Origin: Eutreptiella sp. 'Long Island Sound 2002'
Taxonomy: Eukaryota; Euglenozoa; Euglenophyceae; Eutreptiales; Eutreptiaceae
Direction of reading: 5' to 3'
NCBI GenBank assembly: GCA_964036045.1
Contig: OZ038382.1
Span: 78,343,918 to 78,407,917, forward strand
Length of the DNA stretch: 64,000 nt
In this document: positions 1 to 10,372 of the stretch, in pieces
Layout of the letters: each line of letters begins with the position of its first letter
Numbering within the stretch: position 1 is the first letter of the stretch
Made by a program: the position numbers and the translations under genes
The notes under the pieces: model-generated
Told to the model about the DNA's origin: nothing
Database searches by the model: none
The model's input: the letters and a program-made list of their open reading frames with translations, nothing else

Positions 1-2050
1 TGTTGGTGTGGCGGTGCATGTGTCGGTGTGGCGGTGCATGTGTTGGTGTAGCGGTGCATGTGTTGGTGTGGCGGTGCATGTGTTGGTGTGGTGGTGCATG
101 TGTTGCTGTGGCGGTGCATGTGTTGGTGTGGCGGTGCATGTGTTGGTGTGGCGGTCTATGTGCTGGTGTGGCGGTGCATGTGTTTGGGTGGCGGTGCATG
201 TGTTGGTGTGGCGGTGCATGTGTTGGTGTGGTGGTGCATGTGTTGGTGTGGTGGTGCATGTGTTGGTGTGGTGGTGCATGTGTTGGTGTGGCGGTGCATG
301 TGTTGGTGTGGTGGTGCATGTGTTGGTGTGGTGATGCATGTGTTGGTGTGGTGATGGATGTGTTGGTGTGGCGGTGCATGTGTTGGTGTGGCGGTGCATG
401 TGTTGGGGTGGCGGTGCATCTGTTGGTGTGGTGGTGCATGTGTTGGTGTGGCGGTGCATGTGTTGGTATGGCGGTGGATGTGTTGATGGGGCGGTGCATG
501 TGTTGGTGTGGCGGTGCATGTGTTGGTGTGGTGGTGCATGCGTTGGTGTGGTGGTAGATGTGTTGGTGTGGTGGTGCATGTGTTGGTGTGGCGGTGCATG
601 TGTTGGTGTGGCGGTGCATGTGTTGGTGTGGCGGTGCGTGTGTTGGTGTGGTGATGCATGTGTTGGTGTGGCGGTGCATGTGTTGGTGTGGCGGTGCATG
701 TGTTGGTGTGGCGGTGCATGTGTTGGTGTGGTGGTGCATGTGTCGGTGTGGCGGTGCATGTGTTCTTGTGGTGGTGCATGTGTTGGTGTGGCGGTGCATG
801 TGTTGGTGTGGCGGTGGATGTGTTGGCGTGGCGGTGCATGTGTTGGTGTTTCGGTGCATGTGTTGGTGTGGCGGTGCATGTGTTGGTGTGGTGGTGCATG
901 CGTTGGTGTGGTGGTGCATGTGTTGCCGTGGTGGTGCATGTGTTGGTGTGGCGGTGCATGTGTTGGTGTGGTGGTGCATGCGTTGGTGCGGCGGTGCATG
1001 TGTTGGTGTGGTGGTGCATGTGGTGGTGTGGTGGTGCATGTGTTGGTGTGGTGGTGCATGTGTTGGTGTGGCGGTGCATGTGTTGGTATGGCGGTGCATG
1101 TGTTGGTGTGGTGATGAATGTGTTGGTGTGGTGGTGCATGTGTTGGTGTGGTGGTGCATGTGTTGGTATGGTGGTGCATGTGTTGGTGTGGCGGTGCATG
1201 TGTTGCTATGGCGGTGCATGTGTTGGTGTGGCGGTGCATGTGTTGGTGTGGCGGTGCATGTGTAGGTGTAGCGGTGTATGTGTTGGTGTGGTGGTGCATG
1301 TGTTGGTGTGGCGGTGCATGTGTTGGTGTGGCGGTGCATGTGTTGGTGTGGCGGTGCATGTGTTGGTGTGGTGGTGCATGTGTTGGTGTGACGGTGCATG
1401 TGTTGGTATGGCGGTGCATGTTTGTTGGTGTGGCGGTGCATGTGTTGGTGTGGTGCTGCATGTGTTGGTGTGGTGGTGCGTGTTTGTTTGTGTGGCGGTG
1501 CATGTGTTGGTGTGGTGATGCATGTGTTGACGTGGCAGTGCATGTGTTGGTGTGGTGATGCATGTGTTGGTGTGGCGGTGCATGTGTTGCTATGGCGGTG
1601 CATGTCTTGGTGTGGCGGTGCATGTGTTGGTGTGGCGGTGCATGTGTAGGTGTAGCGGTGTATGTGTTGGTGTGGTGGTGCATGTGTTGGTGTGGCGGTG
1701 CATGTGTTGGTGTGGCGGTGCATGTGTTGGTGTGGTGGTGCATGCGTTGCTGTGGCGGTGCACCTGTTGGTATGGCGGTGCATGTGTTGATGTGGCGGTG
1801 CATGTGTTGGTGTGGTGGTGCATGTGTTGGTGTGGCGGTGCATGTGTTGGTGTGTCGGTGAATGTGTTGGTGTGGTGGTGCATGTGCTGGTGTGGCGGTG
1901 CATGTGTTGGTGTGGCGGTGCGTGCGTTGGTGTGGTGGTGCATGTGTTGGTGTGGTGGTGCATGTGTTGGTGTGGCGGTGCATGTGTTGGTGTGGCGGTG
2001 CATGTGTTGGTGTGGCGGTGCATGTGTTGGTGTGGCGGTGCATGCGTTGA
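1..2050. repeat. 20-bp minisatellite, about 100 units
   Basis: The unit is tgttggtgtggcggtgcatg, tandem from the first base of the window, so the left edge is cut, to about 2050. Units vary mainly C/T in the middle (gcggtg or gtggtg). Two units near 1420 and 1480 are 2 bp longer, which shifts the register by 4. A block starting at 1201 recurs at about 1585 with the same variant units (one with gctatg, one with taggtgta), so there is also a higher-order duplication of 19 units plus the 4 extra bases. Because 20 is not a multiple of 3 and the unit lacks stops in most frames, several overlapping open frames run through it on both strands. I take them as by-products. Confidence 0.97.
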
Positions 2051-2662
2051 TGGCCCCCTGTCCTGGGGCCTTCCCGCCCTGCGGACCAAGTCCCGGAACG
2101 GATGGGTTCCGGGCCTCCTCCCCCTCTCGTCCGCCCTGCCCACTTCACGTAGCGGACGAGCTCCGCCACCTCCTCTGCCCCCCATCCCCGGACCGTACCA
2201 TGCTCCCTCCTCGCTAAATGCCGTGTAGTGCCACACAAACACACAAACACGTGCATCACATGCAGACCAGCCACCACACAAACACATTGACAGAAATTTT
2301 CAAAATTGTGTGGGGGGCGCACTGCTCAACGGACCCCCTTCACGCACGTTCCTTGAAACGACATCAGCGGACCGGGCCCTGATGTGGCTTGAGGAGACGG
2401 CGGCGGGGGTGTTTCCGTCAAGGGCACGCAGGCCCCATCTTCTCTAGTTCATTTGCAATTCAGGGCACATGACAATTCTTGGACTCAGATGTTGGCCTCT
2501 TCCACCACCGCAGCAAATAACAAGAGAAAGACGTGGGGCCTGCAGCACCGGACGTGATGACCGACCAATGGCCCTGTCCATCAGGCCCCCCATCCGGGGC
2601 CCTCCCCTCCCTACGCCCACCAGTCTTTTGTCCAGAACCGCGCAGTGTCAACGCTCAACGCG
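2051..2662. other. Sequence between minisatellite and last PH-gene exon
   Basis: GC-rich unique sequence, then a short AC-rich patch around 2225-2285. No convincing gene. It would hold the 3' end of the minus-strand PH gene if translation stops at 2663. An alternative GT donor inside the last exon at about 2788 (after a GGGCAG) could lead to a further exon here, but I cannot identify one. Confidence 0.5.
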
Positions 2663-4992
2663 TCACCCTGACCCCAAAGGGGCCGTCGGGAGAGGTAGGG
2701 GGGGGGGCTGGTGACACACACGGGCCCCACGATGACATGCACCGCTCACTCTCTGCGCAGGCAACGGGCACAGCCCCAGACCTGCCCTCGACCGGCTCCG
2801 GGCGGTCTCTTGGCCTTCAGACACCGAGCCCTCGCTCATCGCCTGGACCTCCTGCAGACGGGCGTGCTGCGTGCCCAGGTACGCCCAGGCGTCCATCAGC
2901 GCCTGCACCTCCCGCCCCCAGAACTGCACGACCTCGTCCGGCGCGGGGGCGCCCACGGGGGGGAGCTCAGGCTCCGCGAACCGCATCAGCGAACCGCAGA
3001 CGTCCAGAATAGCCTGCGAGATCTGCGGGGGCTTCGTCAGCGCAAGCTGGTGGTTGATGCAGCTCTTGAGGCTCCCCATCCATGTGGCGCGGTCCTCGTG
3101 GTCCGGGATCCGCACGTCCAGGACCCAGCCCGGGATCCCAGGGCCCTCCAGCTGCACGCCCCCAAGCAGCGTCTTGGAGATCCGCAGTGGCGAGTCCCGC
3201 AGCGTGGCCTCCTCCAGCGGCTCCCAGAACACGTCGTCCTTGTACGCCAGCAGCCGCCCCCCGAGCAGCACCGTGTACATGCGCTTCGCCTCCTTCGCGC
3301 CCCCAAACAGCAGGTCCACGTACCCCTCGCACCGCACGAAGTCCGGCCACTGGGGCCGGGTCTGCGTCAAGATGCCGATGCCCTCTGGCCGCGGGGGCGA
3401 ATTCTGAGGGGATGGGCCCGGAGGTGTGCCAGGGCTGATGGAGCCCCGGGACCGGGGGGTGACGAAGGCCCCGGGGACAGGGCTGATGGACCCACGGGAG
3501 ACGGTGCTGAAGGACCGGGTCGGGGGGGAGTGCCCAAGGAATCCGTCGGAGGGGGCATGGTGGGGGCTGGAGGGGGCGGAGGGGGTGGCCTTTGCGAGGC
3601 CGTGCGCTGCGAGGGGGCCCGTCTGCGTGCCCGCAGTCGTGTGGGTGCCCCGGGGGATGCGCGGGGTCGTGGGGGTGCCCGGGGTCAGGCTGGAGGCGCG
3701 GCTGCGGGGGTTGGAGAACGAGGCCCGGCCCCGGGGGTCGCTGGAGAATGAAGCCCGGCCCCGGGGGTCGCTGGAGAACGAGCCGATGTCCCGCGGGCCG
3801 ACGTCGGGGGACGGGGGCTGCGACGAGGGCTGCGACGGCGGGTGGGTCGTGATGTGCGGGATGGTGTCCATGGCGTCGGAGGGGAGGAGCTGCAGGGGCG
3901 GGGGGGGCGCGGGGGAGGCCGGCGCCGCTCCGACGGGGGCCGGCCCAACCGCCACATGGGGGACGGGGCTGGCGGCCAGGGGCTTGGGGCCAGATGGTGG
4001 TGTCGCGGGCGCTTTGGGGCTCGAGGCGCCCGCGGGGGGGGGCGTGGCCCCATCCGTGCAGGCGGAGGTGGGGTTCGGGGACCGGTCGGAGGTGGGGCTC
4101 TCGGAGTCGGCACCGCTCGCGGGCCGAGCCTTCGCTGGCAGCTCTACCGATTTGGAGTGCAGCGCCGGGGCTGGGGCGGCAGTAAGGCCGCGGTGCGTCT
4201 GCGTCGCGGTCTCGGCGGTGGTGACCGCGCACGACACGGCAACGGAGACGGAGGGGGGGGGCGGCGGTGGTGCGGCCGCCAGGGGGTCGCGCGGTCGCTC
4301 CGCCGGGAACGTGTGCGGCGCGGGGCCGGGGCAGGGGGGCTGCAGGACGGCGCCTTCGGACGAGTCGGGGCGGGTGCCTTCGGCCACGGCGTGCCCCACC
4401 GCGTTCCCGGGCCCATCGGTCATGACCCCTGCGTCGATCACGACCTTCGGGACGGCCTGGCACCGCGGGCACAGGCCCACCGCTGCCGTGCCGGCGGAGA
4501 CAGGGGAGCTGGGAGGGCCGGCGCCGGGCGCCGGCAGACGCACGGCGGGCGGGGCCACGTCACGGGCCGCCGCTGGGTCACTGGCCGCGGGCACGGCACC
4601 CGCGACGACGTCCCCGGCCGGTCCCGGCAGCGCCGGGGGCTCTGCCTCCCTCAGCCCCGGGACGTGAGAGGAGCTCACGGCGGACCCCGAGTCCGATAAC
4701 GCCGATGCCTCGGTGTCTCGTGTGCGTGCGGACGGCTTTGGGACGACAGTATCGGACTTGGACAGGGACGTGAGGTACGCTGGCGCCGGCGCACCGCGGC
4801 TCACGTGAAGAGGAGGCATGGTGGCGCCGTCGGAGGTGGCGGCCTCTGCCAGGACGGGCCCCGGCGCCCCAGTGCAGCTCTCGGGGCAGTGCACACAGCA
4901 GTGAACGATGCGGGGGGACTCCTCGGTGCTGGTGTCAGAGTCCACAGAAGGATTCAGGTCGAGGCGTGCCAGTGGCTGCTTCTCCGGCGGGT
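2663..4992 (-). CDS. PH-domain gene, last exon (low-complexity region plus PH domain)
   Basis: The exon opens after a pyrimidine-rich acceptor (tgcttttcag) at 4993. It completes a codon split after one base, matching the donor at 5485, and runs about 775 codons to a TGA at 2663-2665. The first two thirds are rich in Pro, Ala, Ser and Gly, with a short tandem repeat of SFSSDPRGRA type around 3720-3800. A PH-like domain follows, coded at about 3345-3040. It starts EGYVDLLF, has an RMYTVLLGGRLLAYKDD strand pair and ends in a C-terminal helix around ATWMGSLKSCI. PH domains bind phosphoinositides or protein partners at membranes, but which applies here cannot be told. A predicted helix follows (about 2960-2850), then a basic tail. 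The last 40 or so residues look non-coding, so the true end could use a donor near 2788. Confidence 0.75.
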
Positions 4993-5484
4993 CTGAAAAG
5001 CAGAGGGATCGGGACAGGGGAGGGGCAGGCGGAACCAACAATAATAGCAAGTTGCGCATGGCCCTTGACAATCACTGGCCCGGGGTGGTGGCGTGCTGAC
5101 AGCGAGTATATGACCGAGTGGCTGTCACTGAACGCCATCCACGCGCTGATGCCGTCACGATGTTGTGTGTATGATGGAATGACGAGGCAATGACATTATC
5201 ACCTTGAGAGCTCCTGGATCCGAGTGTCTGATGGCAGGCAGAGTCCATCTGCACCGACTGCCATTGTGCTGAGGGCGGGCCCGGCCTCATCTGTGTACCG
5301 CGACCCGCGAAGGCAGGCGGCCGCCAAGTTTGTTGTGTAGCCGCCAATTTCGGCCCTTGAAAGCTGACGTCACTCAATGGGCAAGCGCTCTCTTGCCCCT
5401 GAACAGTGCATATGGGCAGTGTGTGACCAGTGGTATGGGACAAAGCCGTGAGAATTGGGGCCCAGGGAGGAGAAGGCACGGCAC

Positions 5485-5728
5485 CTGTGATCCCATTCCA
5501 CTTGGGGGCCTCTAGGGGCTGCTCAAATGCCTCGGAATTTATCGACGTGGACTTTCGGCGGGGCAGTGAAGGGGTACGCCCCTTCAGCACCGGGACGCTT
5601 TGGACCGACCGCAGCTGTGCCTTCGAAATCCTTGGCGCGCGCTTCACCGAGTCCTTTCGGGTCAGCGAGGGCGAGCGTGTGTGCGGCTCTGGGGCTCCAG
5701 CACGGGACTCCTTGAGCTGAGCCTCCAA
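5485..5728 (-). CDS. PH-domain gene, internal exon
   Basis: The acceptor is tttgcactag at 5730-5729 and the donor ACAG/gtgccg is at 5484-5483. It codes 81 residues plus one base. It begins LEAQLKESR, which continues the heptad pattern of the preceding exon's end (EKLEKVVARLTSHVRE), so a coiled coil crosses the junction. The rest is basic and Ser-rich, with several possible phosphorylation sites (for example SLTRKDS, SLPRRKSTS). The one-base overhang joins the last exon in frame. Confidence 0.65.
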
Positions 5729-5853
5729 CTAGTGCAAAAGACGGTGTGCACTTAGGGAGGGGTATGGGTATGGGTATTGATGGAGTCCTTGTACCGAGTA
5801 CCTGGCAAGCACCACCACGCGTCTCACTGTACTGTGGTTGCAACAGGTGAACG

Positions 5854-6426
5854 GTGTTTACCTCCTTGCTGTGTGAGCGCACAGCGGCTGTTATTACCGG
5901 CAAACTGGCCAAAAACGCCCGAAAAGAAAGTGAAAAGGCCACTCAACCAACCGGGTCACAGGCAACTTACCCAAAGATTCCCTCGGCATCAAGTGCTGGA
6001 TCCACAATGGTCCCTACACCCGTCCCAATATCACAGGGGACACCAAGAAGTGGAAGTAACGCAAGCATGACGAGTTTGACGCAGCTGACGGTGAACATCG
6101 CCAAAGAACAAAGCAACGTGGAATTTGGTGCGAAGGCAACGCATGCAAAAACGAACGACAAGAGCAAACCCGAGGACAATGCACCGTCGTACGAAAGCGC
6201 TCATGATACGGACACAGAGCATATGGCGGCAAGGTGGAATAGGGGACACGGCGAACCAAAGAAGTACAATAAAACCGTCAATGTGAAGCGAATCTGGATT
6301 CCAAAGAAAGGTGCACAGGGGCAAAACAAGGAAAAGGGTGGGCAGCCCAAGAACCGGGGAATGTCGTTCGAAGAGATCAACGACATCATTGCAAAAGTGG
6401 CACGTGAGGGAGACAAGAGTGACTAA
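5854..6426 (+). CDS. Hypothetical protein, possible retroelement gag remnant
   Basis: This is a 190-codon open frame on the strand opposite the host gene, inside its large intron. The N-terminal third is Ser/Thr/Pro-rich. The C-terminal part is basic and ends with a short amphipathic stretch (MSFEEINDIIAKVAREGDKSD less the final residues) before TAA-region stops. A VKRIWIPKKG stretch resembles the W(V/I)PK motifs seen in gag proteins of some LTR retrotransposons, but nothing else supports that. The base composition is less GC-rich than the neighbouring exons. It is unrecognised, and the start could lie elsewhere. Confidence 0.3.
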   Translation: MFTSLLCERTAAVITGKLAKNARKESEKATQPTGSQATYPKIPSASSAGSTMVPTPVPISQGTPRSGSNASMTSLTQLTVNIAKEQSNVEFGAKATHAKTNDKSKPEDNAPSYESAHDTDTEHMAARWNRGHGEPKKYNKTVNVKRIWIPKKGAQGQNKEKGGQPKNRGMSFEEINDIIAKVAREGDKSD

Positions 6427-6429
6427 GGA

Positions 6430-7400
6430 ACATGTTGGCACACCCTTGGTTTTAGCGGATGTTGAATGTAATGCATGGAGTGGTGTATGCAACGCTCACT
6501 AAGACAACGCCGCATGTGGCCAAATTGCGGGCAACACGCGTGTGTCCCGTCATATCTGTATGTTGTATGCATGTTGGTACCTTTACGATATTTATTTATT
6601 TCAATTCCATCTCAAAATCTGAACCACATTAGACTGGTGGCTTTTCCGAGAAAGGAATTCGCCTGGCCAGGTGCAGGCGAATCTCAGCTCCAAGGTTATT
6701 TGCTCTCATGTCAGAGACACTGTTGAGTTGAAATTGATTTTTGTCTGCATTGGTGTAACTAGATTTTTACAGCTGGTTTTCTGCCTATTGACCGCCGCAA
6801 AACCACGTCGACATATCTTGGCCGGCATCAGCCAAGAAGTTGCAGACCTTTGCTGGAACCGGCCAACATGTCTCAGATCTTGGCCGGTACCATTCAACAC
6901 ATGAGACTCGTGGCAGATGTAAACAAACACCGCAATGAAAAAATTGGAACATGACTGAGATTTCCTTTCAAAATGAATCATACTTGGAGCCAAGGATTTC
7001 GAATTCAACATATTAAAGATATTGTCAGGAATGTTGTTGACTCCTATTGTGTCCTACCCCCTAGGTATAAGCATCATACAACTTGCAAACATGACCCTTT
7101 GTTCATGGTGTTCATGTAGACACATGATACACACCTTTTGAGAAAGTCGTGGCACACACATGTTGACAGTTACATCAACAATGGTCCATAAGATATGATT
7201 TGACAAAGGCACATACTATTCCCCTATGAGCTGAGTCTAGACAAAGCTGTAGGGCAGGTGCCATTTTCAAGGTAACCTCACCCTTTGATTCCGGCGTGTG
7301 CAATGCCCTCTCAATGGTACTGTAGTAAAAAATCTGTAAAAGTCTCACTTGCCAGCTTGGCCTATATGGAGGGGTATCGGGGCCATCCCGCCCGACCCGG
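6430..7400. other. Intronic stretch without recognisable features
   Basis: AT-richer sequence with no convincing coding signal and no clear repeat structure. I see nothing to annotate. Confidence 0.5.
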
Positions 7401-8029
7401 CCAGGACGCACGCGCACACACACATACCCAAGGGACCTGGGCGTGTTGCCCTCCAACCCGCAAAGGGAGGTGCCGGCGTCCACACAAAACAGCCCCGGTG
7501 CACTGGCCGACAACCCTGCCGCAAGGCGGACGGTACGAGAAACCGGACGCGTGAGTGACCGGGTCCACACACACAAAACCACCGCGGCGCACTCAGCCCA
7601 AGACCGACACCAGAGGGACCCCCCAGATACCACCCCCGGGGCCCTGAAGGGGTATGACGCGGAGGCAGCCCAGGTCCACACGGGCCTGCAAGCAGGCACC
7701 AGAGGCCGTTTCTTGGTCGGCCTCCACGTGCCCCGCACAGCCACAAACACGAAGACCGAGGGAGTGACATGCAAAGTACATCGCGGTGAACCCGGCAGTG
7801 ACGGCACCACGGCAACGGGACAGCCGACCGCCGCACCGAGGGCGACCGGACCGGACGAGGCACGGCATACAGATGCGGGGCCACAGGGCACGTCGGAGAA
7901 GCACGCCGCCGGCCACAACCACGGGGGGGGTGCGGGGCAACAACGGCCACTGGGTGCCGCCAACCCGGAGAACGCCAACATCGCCGAAGACACACAGGGA
8001 CCACAAACCCGAGGCAGGAAAAGGGGCGC

Positions 8030-8605
8030 ACAAACAAACGCACCACGGACCCCGGCCAGGTTTGACGGGGCACAAGCACCACAAACCCCAAACCCCAGCC
8101 AGGAACGGCGGGGCACAAGCACACACACCACAAACCCCAGCCAGGATGGGCTGGGTGAAAGCACACACACCACAGACCCGAGGGAGGTGAACGAGCCCAC
8201 AAACACACGCACCAGAAACCCCAGCCAGGATTGGCGGGGCACAGGCACACGCGCCACAAACCCTAGCCAAGAATGGCGCGTTGAAAGCACATGCACCATA
8301 GACCCAAGCCTGGTGAACGAGCACACAAATACAAGCACCTCAAACCCCATCCAGGATTGGCGGGGCACAAGCACACGCATGGCAGATCCGAGGCATGTGG
8401 ACGAGGACACAAACACATGCACCACAAACCCTAGCCAGGATGGGCGGGGCACAAGCACCACAAATCCGAGCCAGGAATGGCGGGGCACAAGCACACACAC
8501 CAAAAACCCCAGCCAGGAATAGCAGGGTGAAGGCACACACACCATAGACCCGAGGGAGGTGAACGAGCACACAAACACACACACCACCAATCCCAGCCAA
8601 GACTG
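8030..8605. repeat. Composite tandem repeat, about 45-50 bp unit
   Basis: Variants of a unit reading roughly aaccccagccaggatt, then ggcggggcacaagcacac, are repeated about ten times. They are interspersed with a second unit reading gacccgagggaggtgaacga, giving a higher-order period of roughly 140 bp. The array keeps long frames open on both strands (359 codons on plus, 471 on minus, extending to 7175), with encoded repeats such as NPSQDWRGTSTHT. I treat these as consequences of the repeat. Confidence 0.85.
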
Positions 8606-10306
8606 ATGCGTATGGGGGTGCTCCCTCTACGCTAGGGTCAGGCCTCAGGCTGTCCAGGCCTGTTTTCAGGACCAGGACAGCAAACAGCGATTTTCCTGCT
8701 GTCTGTTAAATATTCTAACCTAATTCTCTTTGTTTTTGACCTTTAAATCTCTGTTGGTAACTCTGGAGTTTGGGCGCCGTCGTCGCGCGCTCCAGAAATT
8801 TCCGAGTTTTTATTTCGTGAATTTTTATGATTTGAAGCAATCTGTGATTCGAAGACGTGGTTGTAGGTTGGTGCAGATATGACGGCACCACTTTGGCCGC
8901 GATCTGCAGCAAGTAAATTTTGCGCGGTAGACTAGGTTACGAATTTTGTGTAAAATGCGCCGAGCGCTTTTATTCAAAAGTAGCGCGCGCAGTGCGGAAT
9001 ATGTGTGTCCGGGTACACGTGGGTGTGTAACCTGGACGTCGCGTCGTCTGCTGACGGCGTCCATGCTACTTGGGGGGTGGTGCAGGGTGACTTGAGCCAC
9101 GAGGGCTCTGTATCATTATCTTTTACCATCTGTGACCCCCAGAATGAGTGTTGTGACCCTAGGGCCCCTCACAGGTCGGCGCTACGCGTCGACCCACAGC
9201 GCCAATTCTTTTCTGCTGTGCCAATTTTCTGATGGTGGCGACGCCGCCACTTGTGTATTGAGAATTTTACTTCTTTGCTTGTTCGCCTTGTGCAACACTG
9301 TGAGGGGCATGAGGGGCAGGTCAAGGGCATGCTTGATGCAGTCACTTTCTAAGAGTCTACAATGTGCAAGCGTGGCCTTGCAATCCTTTGGTCAGGCACG
9401 TGAGTTCCGGATATTGAAGCTAGAGGTGTCAGAAAAATTACCTAGGATAACTGAGTTGTGGCAGGAGGTCAACGTGCAGGGCTGTGTGCTGTGCAAGGTA
9501 TGTGAGTCACGTAACCTGTCAAGACAGTGTTACTTGTCTGTACTTGTTGTGTGACTTGTCTGTACTTTGTGTATACATCTGCTTTTCAGTGTGCATGTAG
9601 TACAAATTTGATGTGAATGTAAAATTCACTTGCGCACCTTCGCGTGTTTTTGTGCCCGTTTTGTGCAGCGGTGTCTTGTATGTGCATATACAGATCCAAG
9701 CTTGCTTTGTTTTTGTTTGGTCATGCTGGTTTCATCTGTTTTTGAGTTCCCATTTTTTTTAATGATCTACATCCAATAATTGCCTTAGGCTAAACAGGGA
9801 GAGGGTTTGCAACTTAGCTGTCCTCTTGACCCTTAACGAGATAATCGTGAGATTAATTTTGACATTGAACAGTGCGTAGTTAACTATAGTATTGAACAGT
9901 GTGTATTTTATTATTGTCACTGTTTGTTCATCTTGGTGTCTATTGATTTTCAGGACTGCTTGAGAGGTGGGTAACCTCTCAGAACTATTTGTAAGTAATG
10001 TGATATTGTCTTGTGCTATTGCATGCTCAGGGGTGGGATCAGGGGTGTGGACTTGGAAGGTAGTAAGGGGGGAGGGGTGTTGGGCGGGGAATGAGCTAAG
10101 CTACAAAAACTGGATTTGAGACCATTAATGTCAATGGATTTTCGAGGTCCATAACCCTACAGTCACGGTTTATGGCCAGGCTCTTTTGTATATCCCTTAT
10201 CAGTGATGAGTGCACCCCCCTGAATTCCCGTTCTTAAATTATTCCCCGTGGGAGAGAAATGCACCAAAAAGTGTCCACAGCCCAGCACCAATTTCATGCA
10301 CCGGGT
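8606..10306. other. Intronic stretch, nothing recognised
   Basis: AT-richer, with one plus-strand frame of 140 codons (9132-9554) that matches no family I know. A short repeat of acttgtctgtactt type lies near 9530-9570. No repeat edges were seen. Confidence 0.45.
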
Positions 10307-10372
10307 ATGTTACGCAAATACCCAAAAAAAAACTAGGGGTCTCTGGTGCCTGCCTATGACTTCACAACCCAA
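10307..10372. repeat. Dispersed repeat, copy 1
   Basis: About 65 bp containing gggtatgttacgcaaatac, an A-run, then aggggtctctggtgcctgcc. It matches 17297-17362 at roughly three quarters of positions by eye. The ggtatg..acgc core also resembles the 3' part of the elements at 14.2 and 29.2 kb, so these may be remnants of one family. Confidence 0.6.

Noticed and set aside
1-2050. CRISPR array
   Set aside because: Units are contiguous without unique spacers, and the window is eukaryotic.
3-2217. Many overlapping Cys/Gly/Val-rich or His/Thr-rich ORFs in the minisatellite
   Set aside because: They are translations of a 20-bp repeat in different frames and on both strands, with no codon-position bias or flanking gene structure.
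2967-4472. 501-codon and other ORFs overlapping the last PH-gene exon in other frames and on the plus strand
   Set aside because: GC-rich shadows of the true frame. Only the 2663-4992 frame contains a recognisable domain and joins the upstream exon in phase.
7175-8590. 471-codon minus-strand ORF and 359-codon plus-strand ORF
   Set aside because: Both run through the 8030-8605 tandem repeat and GC-rich flanks. Repetitive content explains the openness.
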